The translations under genes and the position numbers were made by a program. The notes under the pieces were generated by a model that was not told where the DNA came from, did not search any database, and was given only the letters and a program-made list of their open reading frames with translations. A stretch of 43,529 bases of DNA from DASQUK01 sp046723645 (GTDB lineage Bacteria; Actinomycetota; Acidimicrobiia; Acidimicrobiales; VFJN01). Positions 42,101 to 43,529 of this stretch are shown one piece after another (positions within the stretch are counted from its first letter, which is position 1; the number at the start of each line of letters is the position of its first letter). Location: assembly GCA_046723645.1 (NCBI GenBank), contig JBKOUY010000041.1, positions 1-43,529 of the forward strand, in the 5' to 3' direction.

Positions 42101-43045
42101 CTAGTCGGCGGCGAGCGCGGGCTCGACGAGGGCCAGCTCTCCGGCCAGAGCTTCGAGGCGGGCCCAGCTGGCGATCGCCTCGTCGTCGGTCAGGAGCAGC
42201 ACCTGCAGGTCGCCCACGAGTCCCGGCAGCAGCTCGAGCAAGAGGGGCACGACCGCCGGCTCGAGCTGGTCGAACGTCTCGTCGAGCAGCACCGGCGGCC
42301 GTGTTCCCTTCGCATTGGTGGCGGTGGTGAGCTGCGACACGATGGTCTGCGCCAGCGCGACGGCGTCGTCGTCGGACAGGTCGGGCGCGCTGGACGAGAG
42401 GGACCGCAGCGCGGCGATGTGCTGGCGCAGCCGCGCCGCGGCCTGGATCTCGGTGCGATGGTCGGTGGCCCAGTTGACGTCGGTGTCGCCCGCCAGCGCC
42501 CGCCAGGTGCGCGCGGCGTCGCCCCGACCCGAGCCCAGCCCGAGGAGATCGTCGGCCGCGCCCCAGAGCGCCACCTGGTCGACCGCGGACAGGGCCCGAA
42601 CCGCGTCGTTGCGGGGACTGCGGCTGCGCAGGTCGTCGGCGGAGATGCGCGTGATGGTCGTGCGGCCGAACTGCCCGCTCAGCAGGTCGACGCGGCCGTC
42701 GAAGCCACGGTGTTGGGCGGTGACGTCGGTTGCGGTGGCGACGTCGATGACCCGATGGGGTCCCGAGGCCGGGCGCAGCACCACGAGCCGCCGCCCGGTG
42801 TCGTCGACGACCTCGGCATGGACGCCGCGCACGGTGCCGTGCAGCGCGCCGGCCAGCAGCGACCCGAAGGCCGCCCGGGCGTCGGGCGGCATGCCACCCA
42901 GCACGGTCAGTCGCGGATGGAAATCTACGGACGCGGCATCGCCGTCGCCCTCGACAATCAGGCGGTCCACCAGCACGAAGGGACTATCGGCGCGTCCCGG
43001 GCCCGGCTTGAGGGATTTCTTTACAAATGTGTCGCGAACTGGCAA
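42101..43045 (-). CDS. SMC/ABC-like ATPase relative without a clear Walker A, function unknown
   Basis: 314 residues from a TTG at 43045; a GTG at 42976 is possible and the start is uncertain. The N-terminus, VLVDRLIVEGDGDAASVDFH then LTVLGGMPPDARAAFGSLLAG, has the strand and position of a P-loop, but GxxxxGK[ST] is replaced by GGMPPDAR. The middle is helical and Arg/Ala/Asp-rich, and the C-terminus has a good Walker B, PPVLLDETFDQLEPAVVPLL, followed by LQVLLLTDDEAIASWA as the switch strand, as in SMC, RecF and RecN heads. It may be a non-hydrolysing relative or bind nucleotide differently. Divergent from tRNA-Thr. Confidence 0.6.
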   Translation of the reverse strand: MPVRDTFVKKSLKPGPGRADSPFVLVDRLIVEGDGDAASVDFHPRLTVLGGMPPDARAAFGSLLAGALHGTVRGVHAEVVDDTGRRLVVLRPASGPHRVIDVATATDVTAQHRGFDGRVDLLSGQFGRTTITRISADDLRSRSPRNDAVRALSAVDQVALWGAADDLLGLGSGRGDAARTWRALAGDTDVNWATDHRTEIQAAARLRQHIAALRSLSSSAPDLSDDDAVALAQTIVSQLTTATNAKGTRPPVLLDETFDQLEPAVVPLLLELLPGLVGDLQVLLLTDDEAIASWARLEALAGELALVEPALAAD

Positions 43046-43123
43046 CGAGACTACGGAGCGCGCGTGGGCGGGCCGCTTACGCGGTCGAGCGGTTGTGGTT
43101 GGGTGCCGCCGAGCAGGCGACGG

Positions 43124-43129
43124 TAGGCT
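43124..43129 (+). promoter_or_regulatory. probable -10 element (TAGGCT) for tRNA-Thr
   Basis: TAGGCT, the same hexamer as before nuoA and acs, 25 bases before the tRNA. TTGGGT at 43099-43104 could be a -35 box with 19-base spacing. The tRNAs and tuf may be one transcript. Confidence 0.4.
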
Positions 43130-43154
43130 GTGCCGTCCTGGTCATTCGGGCCAG

Positions 43155-43227
43155 GCCCCCTTAGCTCAGTCGGCAGAGCACAGCCATGGTAAGGCTGGTG
43201 TCGTCGGTTCGATTCCGACAGGGGGCT
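43155..43227 (+). tRNA. tRNA-Thr (GGT)
   Basis: 73 bases. Acceptor stem GCCCCCT/AGGGGGC, D arm GCTC...GAGC, anticodon stem CAGCC/GGCTG with loop ATGGTAA (anticodon GGT, 43188-43190), T arm GTCGG-TTCGATT-CCGAC, discriminator T. CCA not encoded. Confidence 0.95.
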
Positions 43228-43282
43228 CGCACGATGCGCGGGTGTGCCGCGCTTCCTCCGTGTCACAACGCAATTCGCCGAT

Positions 43283-43355
43283 GGCGGCGTAGCTCAGTTG
43301 GCAGAGCACCCGGCTCATAATCGGGTTGTCGCCGGTTCGAGTCCGGCCGCCGCTA
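43283..43355 (+). tRNA. tRNA-Met (CAT)
   Basis: 73 bases. Acceptor GGCGGCG/CGCCGCT (first pair G-U, as in many actinobacterial elongator tRNA-Met), D arm GCTC...GAGC, anticodon stem CCCGG/TCGGG with loop CTCATAA (CAT at 43316-43318), T arm GCCGG-TTCGAGT-CCGGC, discriminator A. The lack of an initiator-type C1-A mismatch and of three G-C pairs in the anticodon stem favours the elongator; tRNA-Ile2 with a modified CAT cannot be excluded. Confidence 0.9.
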
Positions 43356-43388
43356 CTTCTATAACTGTCATGTCAGGAGATCCGCAGG

Positions 43389-43529
43389 ATGGCTAAGGAA
43401 AAGTTTGAGCGGACGAAGCCGCATTTGAATATTGGGACGATGGGTCATATTGATCATGGTAAGACGACGTTGACGGCGGCGATTACGAAGGTGTTGGCGG
43501 AGTCGAACCCGAATGTGGAGTTCACGGCG
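43389..43529 (+). CDS. tuf: elongation factor Tu, N-terminal part (runs off the window)
   Basis: GTPase that delivers aminoacyl-tRNA to the ribosome. The visible 47 residues include the start MAKEKFERTKPHLNIGT and the P-loop GHIDHGKTTL. AGGAGA lies 8 bases before the ATG. The open frame reaches the window end, so about 350 residues are missing. Codon use is strikingly different from the rest of the window: only 2 of 47 codons end in C, 13 end in T and 31 in G, with CAT, ATT, GGT and TTG favoured. The gene follows tRNA-Thr and tRNA-Met, an arrangement like the tRNA-tufB cluster of other bacteria. Confidence 0.95.
   Translation, partial: MAKEKFERTKPHLNIGTMGHIDHGKTTLTAAITKVLAESNPNVEFTA

Overview
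The window is GC-rich (about 70% by eye). It has many GTG starts, ATGA/GTGA stop-start overlaps and C-ending codons. With the gene content (complete nuo operon, Tat-exported PotD lipoprotein, tRNA-Thr/tRNA-Met before tuf) this points to the chromosome of a high-GC actinobacterium, plausibly an Acidimicrobiia-like lineage. That placement is inference. No phage, plasmid, IS element or CRISPR array is visible, and most of the window is ordinary aerobic metabolism.

Layout. 1-1298: tail of an unknown acidic protein, then a single-pass membrane protein. 1391-12018: an 11-gene complex I operon (nuoABCDHIJKLMN) with no nuoE, nuoF or nuoG, followed by a MidA/NDUFAF7-type methyltransferase (12083-13246), a family that acts in complex I assembly in mitochondria. 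13262-16043: a TetR regulator divergent from acetyl-CoA synthetase. 16130-18132: kynureninase-like protein and tryptophan 2,3-dioxygenase. 18161-20643: HAD phosphatase, HtpX protease, DinB-like protein, YajQ. 20713-21654: tRNA-Tyr, then an islet holding an orphan HEPN protein and a LuxR-type gene fragment, closed by an imperfect copy of the tRNA 3' end. 21655-27539: histidine degradation operon hutH-hutU-hutF-hutI. 27547-29150: MFS transporter and SRPBCC protein. 29427-31474: SDR and FAD amine oxidoreductase. 31479-31724: cysteine-rich zinc-ribbon protein. 31960-40823: polyamine uptake and breakdown: gamma-aminobutyraldehyde dehydrogenase divergent from potA-potD-potB-potC-spuC-ald-lrp. 40830-43045: a decayed serine hydrolase, a GNAT acetyltransferase and a protein with an SMC-like Walker B but no clear Walker A. 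43155-43529: tRNA-Thr, tRNA-Met and the start of tuf, whose codon use differs sharply from everything before it.

How the genes work together. Three catabolic units (tryptophan, histidine, putrescine) and acetate activation feed carbon and reducing power to a complex I that, as encoded here, lacks its NADH-input module. In the polyamine unit, PotABCD imports the amine, SpuC moves its amino group to pyruvate, Ald regenerates pyruvate from alanine, and PatD oxidises the aldehyde to GABA. An Lrp/AsnC protein ends the operon and probably senses an amino acid.

The observations most worth a second look are the methyltransferase linked to complex I, a short repeat architecture found at two distant loci (10389-10483 and 42025-42089), the HEPN islet at tRNA-Tyr, the likely CTG start of PotA, recurrent leaderless promoters, and the codon anomaly of tuf. 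I found no clearly novel multi-gene defence or mobile system.
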